NCBI GenBank assembly: GCA_910580235.1
Contig: CAJTVU010000009.1
Location: 22,359-86,358, forward strand
Length of the DNA: 64,000 bases
Reading direction: 5' to 3'
DNA from: an uncultured Dorea sp.
GTDB taxonomy: Bacteria; Bacillota; Clostridia; Lachnospirales; Lachnospiraceae
Shown here: in pieces, positions 33,954-43,082 of the stretch
How positions within the stretch are numbered: position 1 is the stretch's first letter
How the letters are laid out: every line of letters begins with the position of its first letter
Made by a program: the position numbers and the translations under genes
The notes under the pieces: model-generated
Seen by the model: the letters and a program-made list of their open reading frames with translations, nothing else
The model's database searches: none
Told to the model about the DNA's origin: nothing

Positions 33954-34871
33954 TTAGTAATCGAATTTCCCGTCGTTGCGCTCCTCAATAGCCCGGATCG
34001 CATGGTATGTATATTCACAGAATGGCACTGGGATCCCGGCTTCTTTTCCCATCCGTACCATCTCTCCTGCGAACATCTCAATCTCTGTATGGCGCCCGGC
34101 ATCGATATCCTGAAGGGTGGAATACCTGGCCTTCTTTTCTACTCCTTTGAACGGAAGGAACTCCGGTGCGATGGAAACGCCTCTTGCTTTTGCCACCGCA
34201 GCGACCTCTCTCCACAGGGCAGCCGCTATGAAAAGTGCATGCTCGCTGTCCTGATATGCTCCACATCCTACCCCCAGGATCGCCTGGGGAAGGTTTTGAG
34301 AAATATTGCTGGCGTATTTATTCCACATATCTGAGATAATATTCTCTACAAACACATAGCGGATCTGTCCCGCGGCAAAGAGCTCCTCTACAGCCTTCAC
34401 GCGTTCGGTCGGCTCTTTTTTATCTTTCTCGCCCAAAAATACACCTGCCGTCCTCTCAGGCGAGAACTCGATCCCCGACTCGCTCCTTACGGAAGCGATC
34501 CGCATGACTGCGTACAGAAGATGAGGCTCCCCCACCGCCTGTGCGATCCTCTTCTCACTGTCCACTCCATTGAGCAGGCTTAAGATTACGGTATTCTTTC
34601 CTGTCATTTTCTTTATGTCTTCAATAGCAGCGTCGAGGCCGTCGTATTTCGTACATACCAGTATAAGATCTTGCACGCCTGCTTCTTCCGCCCGAGCCAC
34701 ATGCATGCGGTACTGCCTGCCGTTTATCGTCAGCCCCTCCCGCTCCAATCGTTCCTTTCGCTCTCCGTCTGCGATCACGCTGAAATTGTCTCCCAGCTTC
34801 TCCGACAGCCCCCATACAAAATATGCTCCTACCGCGCCTGCGCCGATCAGCGCCACCTTCTCAATCTTCAT
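33954..34871 (-). CDS. 2-dehydropantoate 2-reductase family protein
   Basis: A 305-residue ketopantoate reductase-like enzyme. It begins with the NADPH loop IGAGAVGAYF, has LVCTKYDGLDAA (the conserved KxxD-type Lys/Tyr strand), LLNGVDSE (NG motif) and WNKYASNISQN, the catalytic Lys helix. The C-terminal domain has the Ser/Glu region RYSTLQDIDAGRHTEIEMFAGEMVRMG. It would reduce 2-dehydropantoate to pantoate for CoA synthesis. Because pan genes are absent nearby and paralogues are common, the substrate is not certain. Confidence 0.88.
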   Translation of the reverse strand: MKIEKVALIGAGAVGAYFVWGLSEKLGDNFSVIADGERKERLEREGLTINGRQYRMHVARAEEAGVQDLILVCTKYDGLDAAIEDIKKMTGKNTVILSLLNGVDSEKRIAQAVGEPHLLYAVMRIASVRSESGIEFSPERTAGVFLGEKDKKEPTERVKAVEELFAAGQIRYVFVENIISDMWNKYASNISQNLPQAILGVGCGAYQDSEHALFIAAALWREVAAVAKARGVSIAPEFLPFKGVEKKARYSTLQDIDAGRHTEIEMFAGEMVRMGKEAGIPVPFCEYTYHAIRAIEERNDGKFDY

Positions 34872-34949
34872 CTGCCGTTCCTCCTCATGTCTTTGATCTT
34901 ATCAGCTGTCGCCCTTCTTTCACACCGGTTGGCTCCGAATGCTCCAACT

Positions 34950-35432
34950 CTATCTTTCGTCTTCCTCCCATGCTGTGATTTCCCCACAGGCGATCTTGCT
35001 TCCAGAATCCCCTGAAGGCTGCGTATGGAAATCATCTGGATGATCATGGATGACGATCGTCTTTCCAATTACTTCCTCCGGAAAAAATCGGTTCGTGTAC
35101 ACCGCTCCCCACGCTACGCCGTTATTGGACAGAAGCGGCGGCAGATCGCCGGCATGGCACGGGTGCTCCGCCCCTGTCGGGTTGTAGTGTGCTCCTGTGT
35201 CTGCCAGTGGATCCTCCGCATTTCCGGTACAGCCGCCTCCCTCATGGATATGGAAGCCATAAAAGCCGCCGCAGCCATCTTCCACATTCTTTGGCATTCC
35301 ATACACTTCGGCAACGAGTATGGAACCGCCATATGTATCATAGATATCCATTTTCCCCCGAATGCCCTCGTACCCTTCGCGCCCTTTTATCTCTGCTGTA
35401 GCAGTCGGCTTTTCTTTCAATTCTATCAGCAT
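34950..35432 (-). CDS. sodC: Cu/Zn superoxide dismutase family protein, no export signal
   Basis: A 160-residue protein started at the ATG behind AGGAG. The metal ligands are in order: FHIHEGG, HYNP, HAGDLPPL, and the HDHPDDFHTQPSGDSGSKIACG segment with the last Cu ligand, the electrostatic loop and the second disulfide Cys. Bacterial SodC is normally periplasmic or lipid-anchored, but no signal peptide or lipobox is seen here; the gene begins directly with MLIELKEKPTATAEIKG. It is an unusual but recurrent gene in gut Clostridia. Activity is likely, location is inferred. Confidence 0.88.
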   Translation of the reverse strand: MLIELKEKPTATAEIKGREGYEGIRGKMDIYDTYGGSILVAEVYGMPKNVEDGCGGFYGFHIHEGGGCTGNAEDPLADTGAHYNPTGAEHPCHAGDLPPLLSNNGVAWGAVYTNRFFPEEVIGKTIVIHDHPDDFHTQPSGDSGSKIACGEITAWEEDER

Positions 35433-35547
35433 ATCATCACACTCCTCTTCTGTCAATCTATGCACAGAGCACAGGATATGTGAATCATTTTAGAATCTTT
35501 TGGACAGCATGATCTCTTATTTTAATTTTAAGAAACGCCAGATCGTA

Positions 35548-35976
35548 TTACTCCAGATCCGCAATGTGAAAGCTCTCCGTTTTCAGGTTGCAGTAATGCC
35601 TGCCCTTAATAGCTGTAAATTTCAATATGCAATAATCCGGGTCAGTTACTCCCTGTTTATAATACATAGTATCTCCTGCACGCCAGATCTCCTGTTTTAT
35701 ATCATCGTCCTGCAAAACTTCCATCGTACCTGTCAGCATAATCCCCTCATACTTAAAACGTCCTCTGCTGTAAAAATAGACGCTCGCCTTTGGATCCTTC
35801 ATAAACTGCTGCGAGCGCATGGAAGACGTATTGGTCGTAAAATAAAAGCAATCCCCCTCTATCTTGCGCGGTGCGAACATCGCTTTTATATTTGGAAATC
35901 CCTCCTCGTCTACAGAACCGACAAAAACCGTTTTTTGCTTTTGGATAAATTCAAACACATATTCTCTTGTTTTCAT
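35548..35976 (-). CDS. Pyridoxamine 5'-phosphate oxidase family protein
   Basis: A 142-residue flavin split-barrel protein (VFVGSVDEEGFPNIKAMF, FYFTTNTSSMRSQQFMKDPKASVYFY, GIMLTGTMEVLQDDDIKQEIW). Proteins of this size bind FMN or heme but rarely act as true PNPOx. The gene lies 18 bases after a MarR regulator on the same strand, so it is the likely target of that regulator. Confidence 0.87.
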   Translation of the reverse strand: MKTREYVFEFIQKQKTVFVGSVDEEGFPNIKAMFAPRKIEGDCFYFTTNTSSMRSQQFMKDPKASVYFYSRGRFKYEGIMLTGTMEVLQDDDIKQEIWRAGDTMYYKQGVTDPDYCILKFTAIKGRHYCNLKTESFHIADLE

Positions 35977-35994
35977 TGAATCCCCTCCTTATTT

Positions 35995-36441
35995 TTAAGA
36001 GTATTTATCTGCACGCAGATTTTCTGTTAAAGTTTCCAATATCCGCGCAAGATACTGTTCGAACCGCTCCCGCTCCTCTTCTGAAAATCCTCGGTAGAAT
36101 AACGTATTCATCTGCTGAGATACAGCTTCATACCTTACTTGTAGAGACTTTGCATATTCCGTAAGCGATACAATGGCCTCGCGGCGATTCCTGGGATTGG
36201 TATTCCTTTCTACGATCCCCTTATTCACCATGCCGTTTATTACAACAGACACCGTATTTTTAGCAAGAGACGTCCTCTTGCTTATCTCACTGATCGTAAG
36301 ATGATCCGTCTGCCACAAAATAAATAAAATCCTTCCTTGCCCGCCGCTTATCTCAATATCATTCTCAAGCAACAGCCTTTCAAAAATCCTGTCCTGAAGC
36401 TGTTTTATCTGCGTAATGTAAAATCCGCCCTTTGTTTCCAA
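35995..36441 (-). CDS. MarR family transcriptional regulator
   Basis: A 148-residue winged-helix regulator. The recognition helix region LTISEISKRTSLAKNTVSVVINGMVNKGIVER (about 52-84) and the wing with NPRNRREAIVSLT are clear. The start is TTG behind GAGGTGATGG. It heads a two-gene unit with the split-barrel protein and probably represses it, releasing on a phenolic or oxidant signal as is typical of the family. Confidence 0.9.
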   Translation of the reverse strand: METKGGFYITQIKQLQDRIFERLLLENDIEISGGQGRILFILWQTDHLTISEISKRTSLAKNTVSVVINGMVNKGIVERNTNPRNRREAIVSLTEYAKSLQVRYEAVSQQMNTLFYRGFSEEERERFEQYLARILETLTENLRADKYS

Positions 36442-36528
36442 TCCATCACCTCGATTCTAATTAGAACATTTCTAAATAAAATAATTATAAGCCTATCACA
36501 TTATGATATAAAAAGCAACATAAAATAT

Positions 36529-36562
36529 TATGGAGCTTCTGGAAAAAACAGAAGCTCCATAA
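36529..36562. terminator. Hairpin after queA
   Basis: A perfect 14-bp stem (TTATGGAGCTTCTG) with a six-base loop lies two bases past the queA stop codon. T-rich sequence follows only loosely on the minus strand. Confidence 0.65.
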
Positions 36563-36564
36563 CC

Positions 36565-37590
36565 CTACCATACAAGCATCGCATCCCCGAAGGAGAAGAA
36601 GCGATATCTTTCTCTCACCGCCTCCTCATAAGCGGCCAGCACCTGCTCTCTCCCTGCCAGCGCCGACACAAGCATGATGAGCGTTGACTCCGGCAGGTGG
36701 AAATTCGTAAGAAGGCAGTCTAATATTTTAAACTGATAGCCCGGATAGATAAAGATATCCGTCCAGCCGCTGCCGGCCGAAAGCCTCCCGCTATCGTCAG
36801 CCGCCGACTCTATCGTGCGGCAGCTTGTAGTCCCCACACATATGACGCGATGTCCGTTCTCTTTCGCCCGGTTTATCTTCTCCGCCGCATCTTGCTCTAT
36901 CCTGTAGAATTCCGAATGCATATGATGATCGGTAATCTCGTCCGCCTTTACAGGACGGAACGTTCCAAGCCCGACATGAAGGGTCACTCTTGCAATATCC
37001 ACGCCCTTCTCTTTAATCTCCTTCAGAAGCTCCGACGTAAAATGCAGCCCTGCCGTCGGCGCGGCGGCTGAACCGCTGTGCTTTGCATAGACAGTCTGGT
37101 ATCGGTTCTTATCCTCCAGCTGATGGGTGATATAGGGCGGCAGCGGCATCTGCCCCAGCCTGTCCAGCACTTCCTCAAATATGCCTTCGTAGGCAAACTG
37201 GATTAGGCGGTTCCCTTCTTCTACAATGTCCACGACCTCCCCCATGAGGAGGCCTTCGCCAAACTGGATCTTTGTGCCGATCCTCGCCTTCTTTCCCGGG
37301 CGTACAAGAGCCTCCCATATATCATTCTCCCGCCTCTTTAACAGAAGCGCCTCTATCTTCGCGCCTGTTCCTTCCTTTGCGCCGATGAGCCTTGCAGGGA
37401 TCACCTTCGTGTCATTGATCACAAGGCAGTCTCCCGGCTCCAGATAATCCGTTATCTCCCTGAACACATGGTGAGAGACAGCCCCCGATCTCCTGTCAAG
37501 CACAAGAAGACGGGATCCAGAACGATCTTCCAGCGGATCCTGGGCGATCAGCTCTTCCGGCAGCTCATAATAAAAATCCTGACGTCTCAT
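36565..37590 (-). CDS. queA: tRNA preQ1(34) S-adenosylmethionine ribosyltransferase-isomerase
   Basis: A 341-residue enzyme that transfers the ribosyl part of SAM to preQ1 in the wobble position of GUN-anticodon tRNAs, making epoxyqueuosine. It begins with MRRQDFYYELPEELIAQDPLEDR, the usual start. DTKVIPARL, HSGSAAAPTAGLHFT and HVGLGTFRPV follow, and TNFHLPESTLIMLVSAL is near the C-terminus. Length is normal. It follows the RDD gene with three bases between and ends the pheST gene row. Confidence 0.96.
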   Translation of the reverse strand: MRRQDFYYELPEELIAQDPLEDRSGSRLLVLDRRSGAVSHHVFREITDYLEPGDCLVINDTKVIPARLIGAKEGTGAKIEALLLKRRENDIWEALVRPGKKARIGTKIQFGEGLLMGEVVDIVEEGNRLIQFAYEGIFEEVLDRLGQMPLPPYITHQLEDKNRYQTVYAKHSGSAAAPTAGLHFTSELLKEIKEKGVDIARVTLHVGLGTFRPVKADEITDHHMHSEFYRIEQDAAEKINRAKENGHRVICVGTTSCRTIESAADDSGRLSAGSGWTDIFIYPGYQFKILDCLLTNFHLPESTLIMLVSALAGREQVLAAYEEAVRERYRFFSFGDAMLVW

Positions 37591-37593
37591 AGG

Positions 37594-38298
37594 CTAGGAA
37601 TCCCTTTCCCCCGGTCTTTTATTCTCAGGCTTTTCATTGTCAGCCCTCTCATTCTGTACGGGCATTTGCTGTGGAGGAACCATGTGGTACTGCCCGCCCT
37701 GTGGAGGCTGGGGCGGCTGCTGCTCCTTCGTCACCTGTCTTGAGACCGGTGGCACAGGCGGATGGTACACTGGCGGCGTCTGCCCGCCGTACGGCGGTAC
37801 AGGCGGAGCCGCCTGCGCCTGATACACCGGATATACCTTTATTTTCTTTCCATAGATGACACGCGTGTCACTTAACATATCATGAATGCCGCGCTTCTGC
37901 TTATCAATTCCGGCCACAATATACCCGATCCCCAGGAAGAGCCCGCACAGGAACCGCCCGATCACCTCTCTGTACAGCACGTCGAGGAAAGTAAGCTCCC
38001 CCCCGTCCGCGCTGCACACACGGAGGCTCAGAAGCCGTTTTCCAGGCGTCGTCCCGGTACAGTAAGTAAACAGGACAAAATAGACGATCTGCGCCGCATA
38101 CAATACAATGTCCTTCAATGTATACTGAAATAATATATTCCCTTCAAATACAGTCCCTTCTACCAGGCCGGACGCCCCTAACAGGAACAGCCTTACGGCC
38201 AGCAGCGCAAAGAACACGATAATGCTGTCGACCATATAGGCAAAGAAGCGCACCCAGAAGCCTGCATAAGCTGTATCTCTACTGCAATTGTTCTGCAT
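37594..38298 (-). CDS. RDD family membrane protein with Pro-rich tail
   Basis: A 234-residue protein. Its N-terminal 140 residues have the RDD arrangement: an FWVRFFAYMVDSIIVF helix with the Arg/Asp pair, a second helix near 70-85, and the TGTTPGKRLLSLRV loop. The remaining 90 residues are rich in Pro, Gln and Gly (PVYHPPVPPVSR, KEQQPPQPPQGGQ) and probably disordered on the cytoplasmic side. RDD proteins are implicated in ion exchange or membrane association. It overlaps sppA by 20 bases. Confidence 0.87.
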   Translation of the reverse strand: MQNNCSRDTAYAGFWVRFFAYMVDSIIVFFALLAVRLFLLGASGLVEGTVFEGNILFQYTLKDIVLYAAQIVYFVLFTYCTGTTPGKRLLSLRVCSADGGELTFLDVLYREVIGRFLCGLFLGIGYIVAGIDKQKRGIHDMLSDTRVIYGKKIKVYPVYQAQAAPPVPPYGGQTPPVYHPPVPPVSRQVTKEQQPPQPPQGGQYHMVPPQQMPVQNERADNEKPENKRPGERDS

Positions 38299-39259
38299 AA
38301 TACATCGGCACCCCGCTTTCTAAGTCTGCTGCGGCTTCGATCAGGATCTGCGCCTCGGATTTCGGTACCAGCTCCTTTAGCCCAAAGAACCAGGAACGGA
38401 ATATGTCCTCCGCCGCCGGCAGCTCATAGAAGGTATTTGTCCCAAGCTCGCCGCTCATAGCAGACGTCATATCCTCATATAAGGAAATCTCATCAATAAG
38501 CCCATTCTCCAGCGCCTGGCTGGCAGTGTAAGTACGTCCGTCCGCCAGCGTCCTGACGTCTTCCGGAGCCATGTCCCGTCCTTCTGACACGATTTCTACG
38601 AACTTCTCATAAAACTCATCCACCTGCTCCTGGTAGATCGCCATCTGCTCGTCCGTCATCTGGCTGCTGTCCTTATAATCCCCACTTGTAATGCTAAAAT
38701 AACGGATCCCCAGCTTCTCATACAGCCCTGTTATATCAAGCCCGGACATAATAACGCCGATGGAGCCTGTCGTCGTATTCGGATTTGCATAGATCTTGTC
38801 ACAGGCCATGGATATAAGATACCCGCCGGAAGCCGCATAATGAGCCATATACCCCCAAATAGGGCGTCCGGTCTCTTCCTTGTACTCGAGAAGCTTCAGA
38901 TACAGCTCTTCTGATTCGTACACTGTCCCTCCCGGAGAATCCACATAGAGGAGGATCCCGGTATTATTTGAGTCTGCCATCACATGGTCGATGTACTCAA
39001 GCGTAGTCACATGCTGGTATCCTTCCGACACATCGAATATACCTGTGCTCTCAGTCTGCTCCTGAATAGTACCTGCCACCTCTACTACCGCAATATAATG
39101 ATTGACGGGGGGAAGGAATTCAAAATCCCCCGTAAGCCGCGTCTTCATGTCCGCAGCGCTCATACTGCGGGCAAAAGTATTCGTCAGCACGCTTGCGATC
39201 CCTGTTACGATAAACAGGGCTACCGCTATTACCAATCCGATTATCTGTTTTTTCTTCAT
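38279..39259 (-). CDS. sppA: Signal peptide peptidase SppA
   Basis: A 326-residue membrane-bound serine protease of the short, SppA-36K type. An N-terminal anchor lies at 6-25. The catalytic Ser is in AASGGYLISMACDKI, and the Lys general base lies in the following conserved segment around SGDYKDSSQ. YVDSPGGTV is the oxyanion region. The ATG at 39259 was chosen because it follows GAGGAG. It degrades leftover signal peptides. It sits between pheT and the RDD gene, a common Lachnospiraceae order. Confidence 0.93.
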   Translation of the reverse strand: MKKKQIIGLVIAVALFIVTGIASVLTNTFARSMSAADMKTRLTGDFEFLPPVNHYIAVVEVAGTIQEQTESTGIFDVSEGYQHVTTLEYIDHVMADSNNTGILLYVDSPGGTVYESEELYLKLLEYKEETGRPIWGYMAHYAASGGYLISMACDKIYANPNTTTGSIGVIMSGLDITGLYEKLGIRYFSITSGDYKDSSQMTDEQMAIYQEQVDEFYEKFVEIVSEGRDMAPEDVRTLADGRTYTASQALENGLIDEISLYEDMTSAMSGELGTNTFYELPAAEDIFRSWFFGLKELVPKSEAQILIEAAADLESGVPMYYAEQLQ

Positions 39260-39275
39260 AGTTCTCCTCACCTTC

Positions 39276-41696
39276 CTATTTACGGAGCTCGGCTCCCATA
39301 TCCTCTAATGCTTTCAGGATCTTCTCCATTGCAAAGGAGACGTCCGCCTCCTCCAGTGTTCTGTCTTTCGCACGGAATACGATGGAATACGCCATTGACT
39401 TACAGCCTTCTTTTATCTGCACGCCCTCGTACAGGTCGAACAGCGCATAGCTCTCTAAGTACGCTCCGCCCTTTGCCTCAATGACCTCCTCTATCTGGCC
39501 CGCCAGTATCTCTTTTGGCATCACCATGCTGATATCACGGGTAACTGCCGGATATCTGGCAATCCCTTTGTACTTGCGATCAAATGTCGCTCTCTTTGTA
39601 ATCTCCGGCATGTCGATCACCGCGACATAAGCCCGCTCTCCAATGCCGTAAGTGTCCGCCACATCCGGGTGGATCTCTCCAAGATAGCCCACAGCCACGC
39701 CATCGTAGATGATATCCGCCTGCCGCCCTGGATGGAGATAAGGCCTGCCGGCATCCGGGTCATAAACCTCTTTCCCGTGAAGCCCGACTTTCTCAAAAAA
39801 CTCTTCCACCACGCCTTTCATGCTGAAGAAATCACCGTCCCCGTACATACCAAGCGTAAGCTGCATCCGCTCCTCAGGAAGCTCTGTAAGCGGCAATGCT
39901 TTCGGAAGATAAACGTTGCCCAGCTCATAAAGCCTTACGTTCTTATTCCTTCTGTTATAATTTGTCGCCAGAGAAGCCAGCATCCCATTGAGAGATATGG
40001 TACGCATGATGCTGTAATCCTCCCCCAGCGGGTTCATGATCTCCACTGCCTGCCTGAGAGGGGAATCTTCCGGAATCCTTAATCTGTCAAATACTTTCGG
40101 GCTCTCGAAAGAGTACGTCATGCCCTGGCTAAAGCCGCAGAATTCCGCAATATCTCTTGCCACTTCCTCGATCCGCAGCTTGAAAGATAGTTTCCCTGCC
40201 GTCGCCTCGCCCTTCGGAAGCGTGGTCGGGATATTGTCATACCCGTAAAATCTGGCTACTTCCTCCGCCAGATCCGCCATGCAGGACAGATCCTGACGGA
40301 ACGTCGGCACGATTATCTCTCCGGCCGCCTCATCATATCCAAGATCCAGCATCTTAAAATAGGAGAGCATCTCCTCTTTTGAAATGTCAGTTCCAAGAAG
40401 CCCATTGATCGCTCCTGCATCAAACGCGACCCTCACAGGCTCCTTTTTCTTGCCGTATACGTCTACAATGCCGCCCACTACCTCTCCTATCCCCAGCTCT
40501 TCTACAAGCTGGCAGGCCCGGTCCATGGCTGCTCCTGCATTATTCGGGTCAAGCCCTTTCTCGAATTTTCCGGAGGCATCCGTACGAAGCCCCACTTTCT
40601 TGCTTGACTTACGGATAGCCGTACCATCGAAGCACGCCGCCTCAAAAAGCACCGTATGCACATCGTCCGTAATCATAGAATTCTCGCCCCCCATGATCCC
40701 GGCAATGCCGATAGACTTCTCACCGTCGCAGATCATCAGCTCACTTTCACTCATAAGGCGCTCCTGCCCGTCAAGAGTCACAAATCTCTCTCCCTTTTCT
40801 GCCCTGCGGACAATAATCTCTCCTCCTGCGATCGTATCAAGGTCATAGGCGTGCATAGGCTGCCCGTACTCTTCCATCACATAATTTGTAATATCCACAA
40901 GGTTATTGATCGGGCGGATCCCCACAGACGCAAGCCTTCTCTGCATCCATTCCGGCGACGGGCCGATCTTAACATTCTTCACAAGCCTTGCCGTGTACCT
41001 TGGGCACAGATCTTCGTCCTTTACCGTAACCTTGATATAGTCATTCACATCCTCCCCGTTTCCCGTACCGGCCACTGACGGCGGCGTAAACTCTTTGCGG
41101 AAAGTAGCCGCCGCCTCTCTTGCAATGCCGACGACGCTGAAACAGTCCACACGGTTTGATGTGACTTCATACTCAAACACTACATCATCAAGGCCTAACG
41201 CTGAAATAGCGCTCGCCCCCACTTCTGCATCCTCTTTGAAAATATAGATGCCGCTCTCCGGGGCTTCCGGGTACATATCGCGGGTAGAGCCCAGCTCCTC
41301 GATGGAGCACATCATGCCGCAGCTCTCCACGCCGCGCAGCTTCCCTTTCTTAATCTTCACGCCTCCGACGACCTTCTGTCCCGGCTCATGTCCTCCGGCC
41401 ACACGCCCTCCGGCCAGGACGACCGGAACCTTATCGCCCTCTTTCACGTTAGGCGCCCCCGTCACGATCTGCACTGTGCCAGTCCCCACATTTACCTGGC
41501 ACACGATTAATTTATCTGCGTCAGGATGCTTCTCAATCTTCTCAATCTGGCCAATAACGATCTTGTCCAGATCCGCATCCAGTTTTTCATATCCTTCCAC
41601 CTTCGTCCCTGAAAGGGTCATCGCATCCGCGTATTCCTGCGCGTCTACATCAAGCCCCGGAACATATGCTTTTATCCATGATAATGATGTCTTCAT
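39276..41696 (-). CDS. pheT: Phenylalanine-tRNA ligase beta subunit
   Basis: An 806-residue subunit starting MKTSLSWIKAYVPGLD at the ATG behind GGAAGGAG; the open frame continues upstream through the tandem repeat but has no start there. Domains: an OMP-type tRNA-binding domain (about 40-150), B3/B4 editing domain, B5 domain (with AGAINGLLGTDI), a catalytic-like core, and the C-terminal ferredoxin-fold anticodon domain (RYPAVTRDISMVMPKEI). It pairs with PheS to charge tRNA-Phe. Confidence 0.97.
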   Translation of the reverse strand: MKTSLSWIKAYVPGLDVDAQEYADAMTLSGTKVEGYEKLDADLDKIVIGQIEKIEKHPDADKLIVCQVNVGTGTVQIVTGAPNVKEGDKVPVVLAGGRVAGGHEPGQKVVGGVKIKKGKLRGVESCGMMCSIEELGSTRDMYPEAPESGIYIFKEDAEVGASAISALGLDDVVFEYEVTSNRVDCFSVVGIAREAAATFRKEFTPPSVAGTGNGEDVNDYIKVTVKDEDLCPRYTARLVKNVKIGPSPEWMQRRLASVGIRPINNLVDITNYVMEEYGQPMHAYDLDTIAGGEIIVRRAEKGERFVTLDGQERLMSESELMICDGEKSIGIAGIMGGENSMITDDVHTVLFEAACFDGTAIRKSSKKVGLRTDASGKFEKGLDPNNAGAAMDRACQLVEELGIGEVVGGIVDVYGKKKEPVRVAFDAGAINGLLGTDISKEEMLSYFKMLDLGYDEAAGEIIVPTFRQDLSCMADLAEEVARFYGYDNIPTTLPKGEATAGKLSFKLRIEEVARDIAEFCGFSQGMTYSFESPKVFDRLRIPEDSPLRQAVEIMNPLGEDYSIMRTISLNGMLASLATNYNRRNKNVRLYELGNVYLPKALPLTELPEERMQLTLGMYGDGDFFSMKGVVEEFFEKVGLHGKEVYDPDAGRPYLHPGRQADIIYDGVAVGYLGEIHPDVADTYGIGERAYVAVIDMPEITKRATFDRKYKGIARYPAVTRDISMVMPKEILAGQIEEVIEAKGGAYLESYALFDLYEGVQIKEGCKSMAYSIVFRAKDRTLEEADVSFAMEKILKALEDMGAELRK

Positions 41697-41715
41697 TACT
41701 AATCTCCTTCCTGAT

Positions 41716-41980
41716 ACTCGCTTCGCTCCTGCTTCCTTCTCATTGCCACTCCAGAATCCGACGTCTTTCGACGTCTTCCGCTTCGCTCTCGCGATGCTCC
41801 TCATTCTGTCGTGTCGCTCGCACACCGCAAGTAAATACTCGCTTCGCTCCTGCTTCCTTCTCATTACCACTCCAGAATCCGACGTCTTTCGACGTCTTCC
41901 GCATCTCTCTCGCGATGCTCCTCATTCTGTCGTATCGCTCGCACACCGCAAGTAAATATTCGCTTCGCTCCTGCTTCCTT
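41716..41980. repeat. 121-bp tandem repeat between pheS and pheT
   Basis: Two full units (41716-41836 and 41837-41957, differing at only a few positions) and a 23-base start of a third. Each unit contains GACGTCTTTCGACGTC, a hairpin, plus CTCGCTTCGCTCCTGC and GCTCGCACACCGCAAG. The last partial unit ends in GCGGTGTGC, the complement of GCACACCGC, so the whole array is closed by an inverted motif. It separates the two subunit genes by about 300 bases, which are usually adjacent. Confidence 0.88.
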
Positions 41981-41992
41981 GCGGTGTGCTCG

Positions 41993-43015
41993 CTAGAATT
42001 GTCGTAGGAATCGGATGTCGTTCTCGTACAGTAGCCGCATGTCGTCTATCTCGTATTTGAGGAGGGCGATGCGTTCCAATCCCATGCCGAAAGCGAATCC
42101 TGTATATTCTTCTGAGTCGATGCCGCACATCTCCAGGACATGTGGGTGGACTGCGCCGCACCCCAATATCTCTATCCAGCCGGATCCTTTACAGAAGCGG
42201 CATCCCTTGCCTCCGCATTTGAAGCAGGATACGTCTACTTCTGCGCTCGGCTCTGTAAACGGGAAGTGATGTGGACGGAACTTTGTCTTCGTGTCCGGCC
42301 CGAACAGCTCCTTGGCAAATACTTCCAACGTCCCCTTCAGGTCTGCAAATGAAATGTTCTTATCTACAACAAGCCCTTCTACCTGATGGAATGAAGGGGA
42401 GTGCGTCGCATCCACTTCGTCAGAGCGGAAGACGCGTCCTGGCGCGATCATGCGGATCGGGAGCTTTCCCTGCTCCATTACGCGAGCCTGCACTGGCGAT
42501 GTCTGGGTGCGGAGCACGATATCTTTATTAATATAAAATGTATCCTGCTCATCCTTAGCCGGATGGTCTGCAGGGATATTGAGCTTCTCGAAATTATAAA
42601 GGTCGTATTCTACGTCCGGGCCTTCCACCACTTCATAGCCCATGCCGATGAATATCCTTTCCACTTCCTCCAGGGCGATCGTATTAGGATGCCGATGCCC
42701 TACCATATTTTTCTTAGACGGCAAGGTCACGTCAATAACCTCCTTCTTCATCCGCTCCCTTCGAAGCGCGCGTGCCATCTTCTCCTTCGTCTCTTCCATT
42801 GCTTTCTCAATGATCTCTCTCGTCTCATTGACCATCTGGCCCACCTTCGGCCTGTCTTCTGGAGCCACATCTTTCATACTTTTCAATACTGCGGTGAGCC
42901 CTCCCTTCTTTCCAAGGTACTTCACACGCACGTCATTCAAGCTTTCCGGGGCGTCCGCCGCGGCTATAGCCCGGAGCGCTTCCTCCCGGATGCTCTGCAG
43001 TTTCTCTTTCATCAT
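41993..43015 (-). CDS. pheS: Phenylalanine-tRNA ligase alpha subunit
   Basis: A 340-residue class II synthetase subunit. It has an N-terminal coiled coil (1-90), then motif 1 with GHRHPNTIALEEVERIF, motif 2 (PSFHQVEGLVVDKNISFADLKG) and motif 3 (GFAFGMGLERIALLKY). The region FRPHHFPFTEPSAEVDVSC is the Phe-binding site. The start is one of two adjacent ATGs behind GGAAGGAGAAG. Expression is governed by the T-box upstream. Confidence 0.97.
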   Translation of the reverse strand: MMKEKLQSIREEALRAIAAADAPESLNDVRVKYLGKKGGLTAVLKSMKDVAPEDRPKVGQMVNETREIIEKAMEETKEKMARALRRERMKKEVIDVTLPSKKNMVGHRHPNTIALEEVERIFIGMGYEVVEGPDVEYDLYNFEKLNIPADHPAKDEQDTFYINKDIVLRTQTSPVQARVMEQGKLPIRMIAPGRVFRSDEVDATHSPSFHQVEGLVVDKNISFADLKGTLEVFAKELFGPDTKTKFRPHHFPFTEPSAEVDVSCFKCGGKGCRFCKGSGWIEILGCGAVHPHVLEMCGIDSEEYTGFAFGMGLERIALLKYEIDDMRLLYENDIRFLRQF

Positions 43016-43082
43016 CTTCTCTCCTTCCTATTATTAACAAAGTGGGCAAACACATTACGGGATGTCCAGATGGGTATAGAAT

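Noticed and set aside
41697..41870. N-terminal extension of pheT through the tandem repeat.
   Set aside because: The ATG at 41696 has a strong ribosome site and gives the standard PheT start; the extension is repeat DNA.
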